Shown here piece after piece: positions 8,811-16,165 of a DNA stretch of 64,000 bases. Numbering within the stretch: position 1 is the stretch's first letter; each line of letters begins with the position of its first letter. The translations under genes were made by a program, and so were the position numbers. Origin of the DNA: W0P28-013 sp051870755 (GTDB taxonomy: Bacteria > Bacteroidota > Bacteroidia > Bacteroidales > Paludibacteraceae); the NCBI GenBank assembly GCA_051870755.1, contig JBJECE010000021.1, positions 62,001-126,000 on the forward strand, read 5' to 3'. A model generated the notes under the pieces. That model had not been told where the DNA came from. It was given only the letters and a program-made list of their open reading frames with translations, and did not search any database.

Positions 8811-9224
8811 ATGAAACCTACACACATCGAGCATCTGGGCATTGCCGTTGCAAGTTTGGATGCCACAATTCCGTTTTTTGAACTGCTTACCGGTTCGAAA
8901 TGCTACTCCATCGAAGAGGTAGCCGACCAAAAAGTCAAAACCGCTTTCTTCAAAGTGGGCGAAACGAAAATCGAATTGCTCGAGCCGACCTGCCCTGAAA
9001 GCACCATCGCCAAATTTATCGAAAAGAATGGCGGCCGCGGCGGCGTACACCACGTGGCATTCAATGTCGAGAGCGTCGAAGAAGCCCTGAAAGAGGCCGA
9101 AGCAGCCGGTTTGCAACTCATCGACAAAGCCCCGCGCAAAGGGGCCGAAAATCTAATGATTGCATTCCTGCACCCGAAATCGACCTGCGGCGTGCTCACC
9201 GAATTGTGCGAACAACCGAAATAA
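8811..9224 (+). CDS. mce: Methylmalonyl-CoA epimerase
   Basis: 137 aa, VOC-fold enzyme that interconverts (S)- and (R)-methylmalonyl-CoA. Metal ligands fit the family: His7 in THIEHLGIAV, the internal His of GGVHHVAFNVES, and the Glu of LTELCEQ at the C-terminus. It links methylmalonyl-CoA mutase (not in this window) to the decarboxylase encoded directly downstream, the route by which Bacteroidota form propionate from succinate. It is first in the operon, with the promoter at 8701-8732. Confidence 0.95.
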   Translation: MKPTHIEHLGIAVASLDATIPFFELLTGSKCYSIEEVADQKVKTAFFKVGETKIELLEPTCPESTIAKFIEKNGGRGGVHHVAFNVESVEEALKEAEAAGLQLIDKAPRKGAENLMIAFLHPKSTCGVLTELCEQPK

Positions 9225-9309
9225 CATTCGAACAATTAGAACAAAGTTTGTGGTGTGGAACACGTTTCCACGCCTTTCGACTTGCAACAACAAATAATTC
9301 AAAATAATT

Positions 9310-10872
9310 ATGGTAAGTAATCAAGACAAACTGAAAAAATTGATTGACAAACGTGCCGAAGCGTATGCCGGCGGCGGCGAAAAAGCCGTCGATAAACACC
9401 ACGCCAAAGGTGCTTACACGGCACGCGAACGCATAAATATGCTGTTGGACGAAGGCAGTTTCGAAGAGGTCGATATGTTCCTCACGCACCGCTGCACCGA
9501 CTTCGGCATGGAGAAAAAAGTGTTCCTCGGCGACGGTGTTGCCGTGGGTAGCGGCACTATCGACGGTCGCCTCGTGTTTGTGTTTGCACAAGATGCCACA
9601 GTCATCGGCGGTTCGCTGTCGGAAACGATGGCGCAAAAAATCTGCCATGTGATGGATATGGCCATGAAACTCGGCGCTCCTGTCATCGGGTTGAACGACT
9701 CGGGTGGTGCCCGCATTCAGGAAGGCGCCTGCGCGCTGGCCGGTTATGCCGAAATTTTCGAACGCAACATTTTGGCTTCGGGCGTCATTCCGCAAATATC
9801 CGTCATTTTCGGTCCGTGCGCCGGCGGCGCCGTGTACTCGCCCGCCCTCACCGACTTCATCATGATGACGGAGCAAAACTCGTACATGTTCATCACCGGC
9901 CCGAAAGTTGTGAAATCGGTAACCGGCGAAGATGTGTCGGTCGAAGATTTGGGCGGCGCACGTGTACACGCCACCAAATCGGGCGTTACACACTTTGTGG
10001 CAGCCACCGAAGAAGATGCCATCGCACAAGTGCGCCGTCTGATTTCGTTCATTCCGCAAAACAACATGGAAGAGGTGCCGCTCGTGGCATGCACCGACCC
10101 CATCGACCGTGTAGATGACAGCCTGAACGAACTCGTGCCGGCCAACCCGAACATGCCCTACGACATGAAACAAATTATCAACACCATTGTCGATAATGGC
10201 GATTTCATGGAAGTGCAGAAAGATTTTGCGAAAAACATTATCTGCGGTTTCGCACGTTTCGACGGTCAATCGACCGGCATCATCGCCAACCAACCGAGTT
10301 GGATTGCCGGCGTGCTCGACTGCGACGCTTCGCGCAAAGCCGCCCGTTTTGTCCGTTTCTGCGACGCATTCAACATTCCGATTCTGACCCTTGTTGACGT
10401 GCCGGGATTCCTCTGCGGCACCGGTCAAGAATATGCCGGCATCATCGACCACGGCGCAAAACTGATGTTCGCTTACGGCGAAGCCACCGTGCCGAAAGTA
10501 ACGGTAACGATACGCAAATCGTATGGCGGTTCGCACATTGTGATGAGTTGCAAACAACTTCGCGGCGACTACTGCTACGCATGGCCGAATGCCGAAATCG
10601 CCGTCATGGGCGCATCGGGCGCCATTGGCGTATTGGAAGCCAAAACCCTGAAAGCAATCGAAGATCCGGAAGAAAAGAAAAAATTCATCGCCGAAAAAGA
10701 GGCCGAGTATCAAGAGAAATTTGCCAGCCCCTATCAAGCGGCATCGCGCGGCTACATCGACGATGTGATTGAACCGCGCAACACGCGTTTCCGCGTTATT
10801 CGTGCGTTCAAAACGTTGCAGACCAAGCGTTTGACGAATCCGTTGAAAAAACATTCGAACATACCGCTGTAA
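9310..10872 (+). CDS. mmdA: Methylmalonyl-CoA decarboxylase alpha (carboxyltransferase) subunit
   Basis: 520 aa, carboxyl-CoA carboxyltransferase with crotonase-like N- and C-halves. Landmarks are GLNDSGGARIQEGACALAGY near residue 133, CAGGAVYSPALTDF near residue 175, VDVPGFLCGTGQEY near residue 362 and the AWPNAEIAVMGASGAIGVLE stretch near residue 425. The family also includes propionyl-CoA carboxylase beta subunits, but the following membrane beta subunit, gamma/delta subunit and free biotin carrier point to the sodium-pumping decarboxylase. It transfers the carboxyl of methylmalonyl-CoA to biotin, giving propionyl-CoA. Confidence 0.94.
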   Translation: MVSNQDKLKKLIDKRAEAYAGGGEKAVDKHHAKGAYTARERINMLLDEGSFEEVDMFLTHRCTDFGMEKKVFLGDGVAVGSGTIDGRLVFVFAQDATVIGGSLSETMAQKICHVMDMAMKLGAPVIGLNDSGGARIQEGACALAGYAEIFERNILASGVIPQISVIFGPCAGGAVYSPALTDFIMMTEQNSYMFITGPKVVKSVTGEDVSVEDLGGARVHATKSGVTHFVAATEEDAIAQVRRLISFIPQNNMEEVPLVACTDPIDRVDDSLNELVPANPNMPYDMKQIINTIVDNGDFMEVQKDFAKNIICGFARFDGQSTGIIANQPSWIAGVLDCDASRKAARFVRFCDAFNIPILTLVDVPGFLCGTGQEYAGIIDHGAKLMFAYGEATVPKVTVTIRKSYGGSHIVMSCKQLRGDYCYAWPNAEIAVMGASGAIGVLEAKTLKAIEDPEEKKKFIAEKEAEYQEKFASPYQAASRGYIDDVIEPRNTRFRVIRAFKTLQTKRLTNPLKKHSNIPL

Positions 10873-10885
10873 AACATCGACGGGT

Positions 10886-10928
10886 AAAAAGTCGGCTTGT
10901 CGGGTGAAAAAGACCGGCAAGCGACTTT
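10886..10928 (+). other. Intercistronic hairpin between mmdA and the OadG-like gene
   Basis: AAAGTCGGCTTGTCGG at 10888-10903 pairs with ACCGGCAAGCGACTTT at 10912-10927 with few mismatches. No T-run follows, so it looks like an mRNA-stability or processing stem rather than a terminator. Confidence 0.5.
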
Positions 10929-10969
10929 CGACCGAATAGAACAATATCACTAAAAAAACATTGAACAAT

Positions 10970-11335
10970 ATGATGCTTTTATCCGCAACCGCAAATTGGC
11001 CTCACATTTGGATGGTAACGCTTATCGGTTTTGCTTTGGTGGTATGCCTGCTGTTTATTTTGGTGCTTGTACTCAAACTGTTCGGCATCATCATGAAACC
11101 GCGCGTACGCGTACCAAAAGTAGTGCACACCGAAGAGAAATCGGAAATTAAACACGACGAAACCGTCCTTGTCAATCTTCCGGCAAACACCACAGCCGCC
11201 ATTGCTTTGGCACTGCATTTGTACTATGCCGACGTACACGACAACGAAGCGCACGTTATGACCATCAAAAAGGTAGAGCGCCGCTATTCGCCGTGGAATT
11301 CAAAAATTTATGGTATCAACAATTTAGTCAAATAA
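10970..11335 (+). CDS. OadG-family small membrane subunit of the decarboxylase (delta/gamma)
   Basis: 121 aa from the ATG at 10970; a TTG nine bases upstream and an ATG at 10973 are alternatives. One transmembrane helix (WMVTLIGFALVVCLLFILVL) is followed by a charged cytoplasmic tail ending GINNLVK, typical of OadG/MmdD subunits that anchor and assemble sodium-translocating decarboxylases. It sits 4 bp before the biotin carrier gene. The role is assigned from this single helix, the tail and operon position. Confidence 0.85.
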   Translation: MMLLSATANWPHIWMVTLIGFALVVCLLFILVLVLKLFGIIMKPRVRVPKVVHTEEKSEIKHDETVLVNLPANTTAAIALALHLYYADVHDNEAHVMTIKKVERRYSPWNSKIYGINNLVK

Positions 11336-11339
11336 TCCG

Positions 11340-12080
11340 ATGAAAAAATTCAAATTCGTCATCGACGGACACAAATACGAAGTGTCTGTAAATGAGATAG
11401 AAAACAACGTAGCAGAACTCGAAGTAAACGGCACGCCGTTCACTGTCGAGATTGAAAAAGAGGAGAAAGTAGCCACACGTCCGGCAGCCAAACCGGCAGC
11501 AGCGCCGGCAGCCACTGCCGCTGCCGCACCGGCTACAAGCAGCGTCAAATTCATTGCATCGCCGCTGCCCGGATCGATCGTGCGCGTACTCGTCGAAGCC
11601 GGCCAAAGCGTGAAAAAAGGCGACGTGCTGCTCACCATGGAATCGATGAAAATGGAGAACAACATCTCGGCCGAAGCCGACGGCGTTGTAAAATCAGTAC
11701 TCGTAACACCCGGCCAAAACGTGATGCAGGACGACAAATTGATAGAATTTGCCGTAGCCGCAGCCGCACAACCCGCAGCCCCGGCACCCAAACCGCAACC
11801 CGCACCACAACCTGCTCCCGCAGCACCCAAACCGGCAGCGCAACCCGCGCCGGCAGCCCCTGCAGGCGGTTACAAAGTGGTGTCGCCACTGCCCGGATCG
11901 GTAGTAAAAGTGGCCGTAGCCGTTGGCGCCGATGTGAAAAAAGGCGATGTGCTGCTGACACTCGAATCGATGAAAATGGAAAACAACATCCTTGCCGAAA
12001 AAGACGGCAAAGTAACGGCCATCATGGTCAGCGCCGGACAAAGCGTGATGCAAGACGATGTTTTAGTTGTACTCGGATAA
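11340..12080 (+). CDS. mmdC: Biotin carboxyl carrier subunit with two biotinyl domains
   Basis: 246 aa, much longer than the usual carrier of about 130-150 aa. A short N-terminal domain (MKKFKFVIDGHKYEVSVNE) is followed by an Ala/Pro linker, a biotinyl domain (about 68-138) with ESMKMEN and Lys104, a second Ala/Pro linker (about 139-176), and a second biotinyl domain (177-246) with ESMKMEN and Lys212. Both domains keep SPLPGS(I/V)V and the biotin-acceptor MKM, so both could be biotinylated. The biotin arm shuttles CO2 from MmdA to the membrane beta subunit. Confidence 0.92.
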   Translation: MKKFKFVIDGHKYEVSVNEIENNVAELEVNGTPFTVEIEKEEKVATRPAAKPAAAPAATAAAAPATSSVKFIASPLPGSIVRVLVEAGQSVKKGDVLLTMESMKMENNISAEADGVVKSVLVTPGQNVMQDDKLIEFAVAAAAQPAAPAPKPQPAPQPAPAAPKPAAQPAPAAPAGGYKVVSPLPGSVVKVAVAVGADVKKGDVLLTLESMKMENNILAEKDGKVTAIMVSAGQSVMQDDVLVVLG

Positions 12081-12093
12081 AAACGCGAAACCT

Positions 12094-13281
12094 ATGTGGA
12101 ATGATATTTTAAGTTTTTTGCAAAACACCGGTTTCGCCCTCATTGCCCAAGATTGGCGCGTAGTGGTAATGCTGCTCATTTCGTTTTTCCTGCTCTATTT
12201 AGCCATTGCGAAAAAATATGAGCCACTGCTGCTGCTGCCCATCGCATTCGGTATGTTGCTGACCAACCTGCCCGGTGCCGGTCTGTTCCATTCCGAGTTG
12301 TGGACGGCATTTTTGGACGAAAACAGCCCGATGTTCCATAACTACGGTGCCATTATGCGCGAAGGCGGTCTGTTGGACATTCTGTACATCGGTGTCAAAG
12401 CGGGCATTTATCCGTGTCTGATATTCATCGGCGTAGGTGCCATGACCGATTTCGGTCCGCTGATTGCCAACCCGAAAAGTTTGTTGCTCGGTGCAGCGGC
12501 ACAATTAGGCATTTTCATCACCTTTTTGACAGCCAACGCGCTCGGTTTCAGCGAAGCCGAAGCCGGCTCCATCGGTATCATCGGTGGTGCCGACGGCCCG
12601 ACGTCCATTTTTCTGACTTCGAAACTTGCGCCCGATTTGCTCGGTCCCATTGCCATTGCGGCCTACTCGTACATGGCGCTCGTACCGGTGATTCAACCGC
12701 CCATCATGCGTGCGCTGACCACCAAAAAAGAACGCGCCATACGCATGAAACAGTTGCGCAGCGTATCGAAAACCGAAAAAATCATCTTCCCCGTCATGGT
12801 GGCCACCATCGTAGCACTGATTTTGCCCGATGCAGCCCCGCTGATAGGCTGCCTGATGCTCGGTAACCTGATGCGCGAATGCGGCGTGGTGGAACGTTTG
12901 AGCAAAACGGTGCAAAACGAGTTGATGAACATTGTAGTGATTTTCCTCGGTCTGACCGTGGGCGCTACGGCCACCGCCGATTCGTTCCTCAATGTAAAAA
13001 CGTTGATGATTCTCGGCATGGGCATTGTAGCCTTCGGTTTGGGTTCGGCAGGCGGCGTGTTGCTGGCCAAATTCATGAACTTGTTCTCGAAAGAGAAAAT
13101 CAACCCGCTGATTGGTTCGGCAGGCGTATCGGCTGTGCCGATGGCTGCGCGCGTATCGCAACAGGTGGGTCAGGAATCCGACCCCGGCAACTTCCTGCTG
13201 ATGCACGCCATGGGGCCAAACGTGGCCGGTGTCATCGGTTCGGCTGTGGCCGCAGGCATTCTGCTGACGATGCTCGGATAA
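12094..13281 (+). CDS. mmdB: Sodium-translocating decarboxylase beta subunit
   Basis: 395 aa from the ATG at 12094; an in-frame TTG at 12067 would overlap the preceding gene. It is a polytopic membrane protein of the OadB/MmdB family that decarboxylates carboxybiotin and exports Na+. The conserved SIGIIGGADGPTSIFLTSKL stretch near residue 175 carries the family's key Asp, and GSAGVSAVPMAARVSQ near residue 340 and GPNVAGVIGSA near the C-terminus also match. It is last in the operon and is followed by a strong hairpin at 13306-13344. Confidence 0.95.
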   Translation: MWNDILSFLQNTGFALIAQDWRVVVMLLISFFLLYLAIAKKYEPLLLLPIAFGMLLTNLPGAGLFHSELWTAFLDENSPMFHNYGAIMREGGLLDILYIGVKAGIYPCLIFIGVGAMTDFGPLIANPKSLLLGAAAQLGIFITFLTANALGFSEAEAGSIGIIGGADGPTSIFLTSKLAPDLLGPIAIAAYSYMALVPVIQPPIMRALTTKKERAIRMKQLRSVSKTEKIIFPVMVATIVALILPDAAPLIGCLMLGNLMRECGVVERLSKTVQNELMNIVVIFLGLTVGATATADSFLNVKTLMILGMGIVAFGLGSAGGVLLAKFMNLFSKEKINPLIGSAGVSAVPMAARVSQQVGQESDPGNFLLMHAMGPNVAGVIGSAVAAGILLTMLG

Positions 13282-13305
13282 TTTCGCCTTACAAACAGGC
13301 AACTT

Positions 13306-13344
13306 AACAACGGAGTGCGGAGTTTCCCGCGCTCCGTTGTTGTT
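13306..13344 (+). terminator. Terminator-like hairpin after mmdB
   Basis: The 15-base arm starting AACAACGGAG at 13306 pairs with the complementary arm ending CTCCGTTGTT around 13342, with the loop near 13321-13326. The following T-tract is short. It ends the propionate operon. Confidence 0.65.
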
Positions 13345-13775
13345 TCTCCGGTCATTGCTTTGCACAAGCGCAAGTGTCTTTCATTTCTTTTGCTTGACCA
13401 AAAGAAACGAAACAAAGAAAAGTCAAGACTATGGCGGCTGCGTTGCCAAAAATTTGTCGTTTCGGTGTCGGCTAAATCGAACTCGCTACCGCTTAAACAA
13501 CGATTTAGCGTTTCGACACACTCAACTCGATTTTTGACACACCCGCCAAGGTCGTTTTTCAATAATTTGTACAAAAGGGGCTTTGAAGAACCCCGCCCGT
13601 CGCTACGCTCCTCGTCCCCTTGAGAAGGGGACATTTTTTTGCTTGTGTCGCTTGTTGAAGGGCAAAATTTACACGAGTTGAAAGCACAAATACTTCCGTT
13701 GGGGCTTTGAAGAAAAAAAGTGAGGACGCCGCTGCTGCGACATCCCCACAAATTTGCGTTGATAATTTCAACGTG
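13345..13775. other. Intergenic repeat-bearing region
   Basis: About 430 bp between mmdB and the left secreted-protein gene. It holds repeat family A (13378-13554) and a second family at about 13570-13645 (AAAGGGGCTTTGAAGAACCC, then CCCCTTGAGAAGGGGAC). Short open frames here derive from the repeats and are not credible genes. Confidence 0.6.
13378..13554 (+). repeat. Interspersed intergenic repeat, family A copy 1
   Basis: Starts CTTTCATTTCTTTTGCTTGA, passes through GACTATGGCGGCTGCGTTGC and TGTCGGCTAAATC, and ends CACACCCGCCAAGGTCG. The inverted copy at 15489-15735 matches closely but carries about 70 extra bases. A third, diverged copy lies at 45834-45975. Confidence 0.8.
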
Positions 13776-13963
13776 TTATTTTACCGCGATTTTGGTGGCT
13801 TTGGCACCGACTTTGACGATGTAGATGCCGTTGCTCAATTGACCGTTTTGCTCGGTTACGTCCATGCCGTTGATGGTGTAGATGCGACCTTGCTCGGCGC
13901 CATAGATGCGGCCGCTGTGAGCATAGATGTTCGACATCTCAACACTTTCGATAGCGGTGGTGC
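13776..13963 (-). repeat. 188-bp inverted repeat encoding the C-terminal sorting module (left copy)
   Basis: Differs at only a few bases from 17299-17486 in the opposite orientation. It encodes the last 61 residues of the left secreted protein. Confidence 0.9.
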
Positions 13964-15308
13964 CGCCTATTTTTGTCAAGTTTGTAGGATAGAATTGAAC
14001 TGTTGTATTATATACACATACAAATCCTTCAATATCGTATGTACCTGCTGAGATAATCCCATCAGCAACCACGCCAAAGTTATCACGGAGAATTAAATCT
14101 TCACCCAAGAAAGATGCCGTAACGTTTTGCAGACTGGTACCGCTTTTGGTTGCTGCATCAGCAGCAAAAGATACATTCTTAAGCAAGAGGTATTTGTTTA
14201 CATCGTCGGCAACAGGTACTGCTGCGGCTTCGGTGGGCGCTGGTGCTGTTCCGGCCGTAATGCTCAACTCCTCTATCGTTACTTGCGGTTCCAATTCAGG
14301 AAGTGCTTTGTACACTTTTGTTGTAACGACCAAACCAGAAACTTCATCACCGGCTTTCAATGCCAACGTTCCGAAAACAAGTCCTACGCCACTTGCATCT
14401 TTTACATAAATGCTTTTACCATTTACATACACAACTGTCACAGGCGACAGATAGACTACAGTACCATCGGTGGAATAGTCGATGTCGGCCAAAGATTGTA
14501 ATGTTTTTTTAGTGAACGTTTTGCTAACTACGCTGCTGGCTTTGGCTTTGGCAGCATCGTAAGCAATGGCTTTAACGGTAGTTGTAGCGGTCAAGTCGAA
14601 AGGTGCAGTGTATTCAGTAGAAGCTGTTGTGGGTTCTGTGCCGTCGATAGTATAGTAAATTTTCAAACCCGCTTCTGCCGTAATTGTTACCGATGTGCTG
14701 GTCAAGAAATCTGCCTCACCACTGATGGATGGAGTCAAAACAACGTCACTATCTACTTTTTTGTAAATGACCACATTCTTTTGTGTTCCACCATATACTG
14801 CAAAACGTTCAGAATTACTAGTAGCATTATATTGCAACGTAGTATAAGTTGCATTTTTTGTAATTTTCAACGTAAATACATCATTTGTTCCAACGGTTGG
14901 GGTAAATGCAGTTGTTTCACTTTCTTCCGCAAACAACTTGCAGTTGTTTTTGGTGTTCGTATTTCCCAAGAAGTTATCTCCAATCTTGATGCAAATAGCA
15001 CCAGTTACGCTGGTCGATGGTACAATCGTTAATTCATAAGCAGCACTTTCTGACAATGAGGACATCGTAATTGTACCACTTCCCGATTTGCTTGCGGTTG
15101 TGCCGGAGTACATATAGCCTGCGGCGGTTGTAGAGGCTGATCCTTCTGCACGCATAGGTACAATAACACCGCTATTAGCAGTTTCCTCATAACCGATAAT
15201 CATCGTGCCACCGGCCAATAAATCTTCAACGGTTGTAACCCGTTGCCACGCAGCAAACGACAAACTACTGAACATTGTCGCTGCCAAGAATAAAGTTAAT
15301 TTTTTCAT
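13776..15308 (-). CDS. Secreted multi-domain protein with type IX-like C-terminal sorting domain (left gene)
   Basis: 510 aa. Signal peptide MKKLTLFLAATMFSSLSFAA; residues about 20-200 form an unrecognised beta-rich region. A chitobiase/hexosaminidase C-terminal-like module follows (LKIYYTIDGTEPTTASTEYT near residue 220), then an OB-fold-like region at about 275-450 (VNGKSIYVKDASGVGLVFG). The last 60 residues (GRIYTINGMDVTEQNG, LSNGIYIVKV) form a type A sorting domain of T9SS cargo. The gene diverges from 16149-17486, with which it shares the leader, first codons and last 188 bp. No promoter is visible on its side of the inner repeat, so it may be silent in this orientation. Confidence 0.85.
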   Translation of the reverse strand: MKKLTLFLAATMFSSLSFAAWQRVTTVEDLLAGGTMIIGYEETANSGVIVPMRAEGSASTTAAGYMYSGTTASKSGSGTITMSSLSESAAYELTIVPSTSVTGAICIKIGDNFLGNTNTKNNCKLFAEESETTAFTPTVGTNDVFTLKITKNATYTTLQYNATSNSERFAVYGGTQKNVVIYKKVDSDVVLTPSISGEADFLTSTSVTITAEAGLKIYYTIDGTEPTTASTEYTAPFDLTATTTVKAIAYDAAKAKASSVVSKTFTKKTLQSLADIDYSTDGTVVYLSPVTVVYVNGKSIYVKDASGVGLVFGTLALKAGDEVSGLVVTTKVYKALPELEPQVTIEELSITAGTAPAPTEAAAVPVADDVNKYLLLKNVSFAADAATKSGTSLQNVTASFLGEDLILRDNFGVVADGIISAGTYDIEGFVCVYNTTVQFYPTNLTKIGGTTAIESVEMSNIYAHSGRIYGAEQGRIYTINGMDVTEQNGQLSNGIYIVKVGAKATKIAVK

Positions 15309-15402
15309 AGTAAATAAAAATTTAAGAAGTTAATAAAAAAGTTAGTTTCTGTGTTTTTGTGCGGTTTGGTAGCAGCCTATTGCGCCACGAAACCGGTGGT
15401 TT
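15292..15402 (-). repeat. 111-bp inverted repeat, left arm
   Basis: Reverse complement of 16055-16165 with a single mismatch (C versus T). It covers the untranslated leader, start codon and first 17 bases or so of the left secreted-protein gene. Confidence 0.95.
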
Positions 15403-15488
15403 TTCTTAAGCCCACCAACCCCCTAAAGGGGGAGTCCGAAAACATCGTAGAGCCGTGGCTCTTTTTATAATCGGACTAAACTAAAATT

Positions 15489-15735
15489 CGACCTTGGCGG
15501 GTGTGTCAAAAATCGAGTTGAGCGTGTCGAAATGCTAAATCACTGTTTGAGCGCAGCGAGTTTGATTTAGCCGACACCGAAACGACAAATTTTTGGCAAC
15601 GCAGCCGCCATAGTCTTGACTTTTCTTTAATTCTTGATTTTGCTCACGCTCAACAAACCGAAAATAAATTTTCGTTTGTATTCGCTCAATCGCAAAATTG
15701 TTTCGTTTCTTTTGGTCAAGCAAAAGAAATGAAAG
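15489..15735 (-). repeat. Interspersed intergenic repeat, family A copy 2 (inverted)
   Basis: Inverted relative to 13378-13554. It shares both ends and the core and carries an extra segment of about 70 bp (15633-15705) that also appears in the copy at 45834-45975, so the shorter copy is the deleted form. Confidence 0.8.
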
Positions 15736-15767
15736 AACCAAGATGTAAGAATATAGATTTTAGATTT

Positions 15768-15830
15768 TTACCCCTAAATCCCCTAAAGGGGACTTGAAGC
15801 CCTCCTTTAGGAGGGTTTGGGAGGTAGAAC
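15768..15830. repeat. Palindromic intergenic repeat, family B
   Basis: CCCCTAAAGGGG followed by CCCTCCTTTAGGAGGG and TTTGGGAGGTAG. Related words occur at 15414-15428, 45727-45775 and, loosely, 13570-13645. Confidence 0.6.
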
Positions 15831-15865
15831 GAAAACTACGAAAACTACGAACCATACGCGAACAA

Positions 15866-15935
15866 CCTTAAACTCTTAAACTCTTAAACTCTTAACCTCT
15901 TAAACTTTGAAACATTAAACCCTTAAATTCTTGGA
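15866..15935 (+). repeat. TTAAACTC-type simple repeat
   Basis: Tandem CTTAAACT units degenerate into CTTAAACTTTGAAACATTAA. Similar TTTAAG-rich tracts occur at 45625-45705 and 49088-49125. Confidence 0.65.
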
Positions 15936-16010
15936 TTTTGAAACTTTTGCACGCTTCCATTTTACACTTTGCACTATTTTGCACTTTTCCGAAAAATAAC
16001 ACCCTTTTTA

Positions 16011-16042
16011 TTTGTTTGGTTCAACAAAAAAGTTTATCTTTG
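16011..16042 (+). promoter_or_regulatory. Promoter facing the right-hand secreted-protein gene
   Basis: TTTG at 16011-16014, 20-bp spacer, TATCTTTG at 16035-16042. It lies just outside the right arm of the 111-bp inverted repeat, inside the potentially invertible segment, with a leader of about 100 nt. Confidence 0.65.
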
Positions 16043-16054
16043 CCGTACAAACAT

Positions 16055-16165
16055 AAACCACCGGTTTCGTGGCGCAATAGGCTGCTACCAAACCGCATAA
16101 AAACACAGAAACTAACTTTTTTATTAACTTCTTAAATTTTTATTTACTATGAAAAAATTAACTTT
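16055..16165 (+). repeat. 111-bp inverted repeat, right arm
   Basis: Starts AAACCACCGGTTTCGTGGCG and runs through the start codon into codon 6 of the right-hand gene. It is nearly identical to the left arm at 15292-15402. Confidence 0.95.

Larger units (their letters stand above)
15309..16148. other. 840-bp intergenic region between the divergent secreted-protein genes
   Basis: Bounded by the 111-bp inverted repeats. Inside lie a CCCCCTAAAGGGGG palindrome near 15414-15428, family A copy 2 (15489-15735), a second palindromic family at 15768-15830, a TTAAACTC-type microsatellite (15866-15935) and one promoter (16011-16042) facing right. I found no TAnnTTTG box facing left. No credible gene is present. 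Confidence 0.75.

Noticed and set aside
9196..10968. 590-aa minus-strand open frame opposite mmdA
   Set aside because: It is the mirror frame of a highly biased coding sequence; mmdA has full carboxyltransferase motifs and the minus frame has no family-like sequence.
12067..12093. TTG start for mmdB overlapping the biotin-carrier gene
   Set aside because: The ATG at 12094 begins the conserved membrane protein; the upstream residues (YSDKNAKP) look like read-through of the neighbouring gene.
13315..13623. Short frames in the intergenic repeat (102 and 66 aa)
   Set aside because: They come from repeat family A, change frame between copies, and have no start context or protein family.
15404..15900. 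CRISPR-like array in the palindromic repeats
   Set aside because: Units differ in length and spacing and have no regular spacers; no cas genes are present in the window.
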